Assembly (NCBI GenBank): GCA_003526525.1
Contig: DPVV01000182.1
Coordinates: 1 to 7,199 of the forward strand
Direction: 5' to 3'
Length of the DNA stretch: 7,199 bases
DNA from: Lachnoclostridium phytofermentans
GTDB taxonomy: Bacteria; Bacillota; Clostridia; Lachnospirales; Lachnospiraceae
Part shown: positions 5,973 through 7,199 of the stretch, piece after piece
How positions within the stretch are numbered: the first letter of the stretch is position 1
Layout: each line of letters starts with the position of its first letter
Made by a program: the position numbers and the translations under genes
Notes under the pieces: generated by a model
Seen by the model: only the letters and a program-made list of their open reading frames with translations
Database searches by the model: none
What the model was told of the DNA's origin: nothing

Positions 5973-6178
5973 CATATGGCAGGTTTCCTGGCTAATGGTC
6001 ATTTTACTCATCGCTGTCTTCTCATATCATTCTTTACTTTTTAAGGTTAGGAGCCGTATCCTTAATGCCAAAGAAGATACAATGACAATTTTGCAACTTT
6101 CATTCCAATAACAGTAACGGGGGCTGCTGCGGATTTTCACCACATTCCCTTTTAACTTCAATTATGAAGCACCACATG
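5973..6178 (-). promoter_or_regulatory. Cobalamin (AdoCbl-type) riboswitch aptamer
   Basis: On the minus strand the conserved core reads AAGGGAA-tgt-GGTGAAAATCC, then GCAGCAGCCCCCGTTACTGT (about 6111-6153), matching the known cobalamin aptamer pattern GGTGnAAnTCC...CCCGCnACTGT. About 115 bases later comes AGCCAGGAAACCTGCC (5978-5993), the B12 box with one change from the usual AGYCAGGATACCTGCC. A closing helix P1 is plausible from CATGTGG (6172-6178) and CCATATG (5973-5979), 7 bp with one G-U. The aptamer starts a few bases after the predicted transcription start. Cobalamin binding should reduce expression of the importer genes. Exact ends are approximate; the identity is secure, but the preferred ligand form (adenosyl-, methyl- or aquo-cobalamin) cannot be read by eye. 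Confidence 0.93.
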
Positions 6179-6187
6179 GACGCAATT

Positions 6188-6216
6188 ATTATACCCGTAA
6201 CTTAAGTACATTACAA
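6188..6216 (-). promoter_or_regulatory. Sigma-A-type promoter of the btu operon
   Basis: On the minus strand -35 TTGTAA (6211-6216), a 17-base spacer and a perfect -10 TATAAT (6188-6193) are present. Transcription should begin near 6180-6182, just before the aptamer. It lies between the terminator of the upstream gene (6262-6296) and the riboswitch, as an independent transcription unit needs. Confidence 0.8.
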
Positions 6217-6261
6217 GTAAATTTTAACAACAAGAATTCTCATAGATTATAATTGCTCGTC

Positions 6262-6296
6262 AAAAAAAGACTGTCATAAAAAAATTAATGACAGTC
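6262..6296 (-). terminator. Intrinsic terminator of the 151-residue membrane protein gene
   Basis: On the minus strand GACTGTCAT (6288-6296) pairs perfectly with ATGACAGTC (6269-6277) over a 10-base loop and is followed by seven T residues (6262-6268). It lies about 125 bases after the stop of the upstream gene and just before the btu promoter, separating the two units. Confidence 0.85.
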
Positions 6297-6379
6297 CTTC
6301 TCTATTTCCGTTTCATTTTGTAACATTATTAGAAAAGCCAACCTATTTATTCTATGAAATACTATCATCCTGATTATAC

Positions 6380-6397
6380 ATTTAATATATATTAAAT
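6380..6397. repeat. 18-bp perfect AT palindrome in the 3' untranslated region
   Basis: ATTTAATATATATTAAAT is a perfect palindrome made only of A and T. It lies 23 bases after the stop codon of the membrane-protein gene and before its terminator. A self-complementary AT tract of this length can arise by chance in such AT-rich DNA. The rest of the stretch 6297-6420 shows no ORF or known signal. Confidence 0.45.
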
Positions 6398-6420
6398 ATA
6401 CATTAGCGAACGTATCTACA

Positions 6421-6876
6421 TCATAAGTTACGCCTTTTCACATGGCCCAAAATAATCTTTTCTAAGACAGACTTATATACTAGAACGATCTGAGCATCGA
6501 TAAAGCAATATTTATTGACGACAAATTCATATGTCTTTATTAGAAACAGAACACTCATTGTACCAAGAGCAGTAATCGCTATAAATGGTACTAAACCTTT
6601 CAATAGAATAAATGTAGAGGCAGCAATATAGAATACCACGGCAAACATATAATTTTTACTGATTCGAAAAGCAAGTAACATAGCATCATTTAATCTATCA
6701 TGCATATGTGCAATCGCTTCAATATCTTTATCCTTAAGCCTAGTGTAGATATCCTCAAAGACCTCTTTACTCTCTAGTGATTTGTTCTTGAGATTTTTTT
6801 GAATGTATGTGAAATACTTATTGTAGTTGACTTCTCCTAATTCCTTGCGTATTAATTTCTTGAATACACTCATCAT
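6421..6876 (-). CDS. Small membrane protein of unknown function, two membrane helices
   Basis: I do not recognise this 151-residue protein. The first 70 residues are charged and mostly helical (VFKKLIRKELGEVNYNKYF; SLESKEVFEDIYTRLKDKDIEAIAHMHDRL), without a signal peptide. Two hydrophobic segments follow, about 77-92 (MFAVVFYIAASTFILL) and 96-115 (VPFIAITALGTMSVLFLIKT), joined by a very short turn, so they form a helical hairpin with both ends probably cytoplasmic. The tail (YCFIDAQIVLVYKSVLEKIILGHVKRRNL) is helical and ends basic. No enzyme or binding motif is visible. The start is one of two adjacent ATGs (6876 or 6873); GGGGAT and an upstream AAAGGA serve as ribosome site. It has its own terminator and no operon partner, so context gives no hint. 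It reads as a real gene: the frame runs through the whole stretch, with a ribosome site and a terminator. Confidence 0.75.
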   Translation of the reverse strand: MMSVFKKLIRKELGEVNYNKYFTYIQKNLKNKSLESKEVFEDIYTRLKDKDIEAIAHMHDRLNDAMLLAFRISKNYMFAVVFYIAASTFILLKGLVPFIAITALGTMSVLFLIKTYEFVVNKYCFIDAQIVLVYKSVLEKIILGHVKRRNL

Positions 6877-6991
6877 ATCCCCATTTCCTTTCGGTGGAAT
6901 TGAACCTGTCTTTAGTATTTGCGAAGTCCTCTAATAAAGTCTTGTAATTTCTGGTTAGTTTGTAAAATTTGAAAATAAGATGACAAAAATG

Positions 6992-7037
6992 GTTATGTCG
7001 TGAACAATAAATTATATATTCACAAAATGTTCATAAC
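6992..7037. repeat. Imperfect inverted repeat upstream of the membrane protein gene
   Basis: GTTATG (6992-6997) and CATAAC (7032-7037) are inverted, as are TGAACA (7001-7006) and TGTTCA (7028-7033), and GTGAA (7000-7004) with TTCAC (7019-7023). The core between them is AT-rich and contains TATAAT on the minus strand. This may be an operator over the promoter of the 151-residue protein gene. The 230 bases before that gene show no convincing -35/-10 pair: TATAAT has only AAGTTA-like sequence at the -35 position, and TTGTAA near 7095 has a 20-base spacer to TATTAT. Confidence 0.35.
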
Positions 7038-7112
7038 TTAGCCATACTATCATCACATTCATATCTTATAATACAAATATAACATAAATTTGTTTACAAG
7101 ATAATTTTTTTC

Positions 7113-7155
7113 ATAAAACAAAGCCCGGCAGTTACCCTCCCCCTCTACCGGGCTT
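7113..7155 (-). terminator. Intrinsic terminator of a gene lying right of the window
   Basis: On the minus strand AAGCCCGGTAG (7145-7155) pairs with CTGCCGGGCTT (7121-7131), an 11-bp GC-rich stem with one G-U, followed by TGTTTTATG. The loop is purine-rich (AGGGGGAGGGTAA). On the plus strand the stem is followed by CTCCTCTG, not a T-run, so it acts leftwards and ends a minus-strand gene whose body is outside the window. Two frames could end that gene: one stopping at TAA about 25 bases before the stem (ending RDKKSK), the other reading through the stem to a TAA in the loop at 7132-7134. Confidence 0.8.
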
Positions 7156-7199
7156 CTCCTCTGCCCATTTATCGAAATTACTTCGACTTTTTATCTCTA
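7132..7199 (-). CDS. Possible C-terminal end of a gene entering from the right
   Basis: One minus-strand frame is open from the window edge for 21 codons to TAA at 7132-7134, ending NFDKWAEEKPGRGGG. Its stop would lie in the loop of the terminator hairpin, which is uncommon. The competing frame ends earlier at a TAA (tail RDKKSK), leaving a normal gap before the hairpin. I cannot choose between them from this fragment, and no protein family is recognisable. Confidence 0.25.
   Translation of the reverse strand, partial: EIKSRSNFDKWAEEKPGRGGG

Noticed and set aside
6889..6906. GGTTCAATTCC on the minus strand, like a tRNA T-arm
   Set aside because: The flanking bases do not extend the stem and no acceptor, D or anticodon arm is found upstream.

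Overview
The window is AT-rich, with polyA/T-rich spacers, GGAGG-type ribosome binding sites, intrinsic terminators and a secreted protein ending in S-layer homology (SLH) modules. This points to a low-GC Gram-positive of the Clostridia, possibly Lachnospiraceae; that placement is inferred from style, not from any marker gene. All convincing genes lie on the minus strand, so the genome reads from right to left here. No plus-strand gene is supported.

In transcription order: (a) the right edge holds the terminator of a gene that starts outside the window; (b) a solitary gene for a 151-residue, two-helix membrane protein of unknown function (6421-6876) ends at a clean intrinsic terminator (6262-6296); (c) a strong sigma-A-type promoter (6188-6216) drives a leader with a cobalamin riboswitch (about 5973-6178) and a structured expression platform (5796-5972); (d) these control a corrinoid ABC importer operon: btuF lipoprotein (4774-5790), an overlooked 28-codon small ORF with its own GGAGG site (4668-4754), btuC permease (3626-4666) and btuD ATPase (2730-3524), ending at one or two terminators (2585-2703); (e) a 746-residue secreted protein with YcdB/YcdC-like (PepSY-like) repeats and C-terminal SLH modules (102-2342); (f) a consensus promoter (36-64) firing leftwards into a gene outside the window.

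The riboswitch settles what the importer carries. FecCD-type permeases and their ATPases look alike for siderophores, haem and vitamin B12, but the B12 box and the GGTGAAA...TCC...ACTGT core upstream of btuF identify the substrate as cobalamin or a related corrinoid. High cobalamin should fold the aptamer and lower importer synthesis. The platform has no obvious terminator T-tract but has a sequence able to pair right beside the btuF Shine-Dalgarno, so translational control is the better guess. BtuF should capture the corrinoid at the outer membrane face, a BtuC dimer form the channel, and a BtuD dimer power it.

I see no new defence, mobile or biosynthetic system. The points most worth a second look are the small ORF stopping 1 nt before btuC, the layout of the riboswitch expression platform, and the stem-loops between btuC and btuD.
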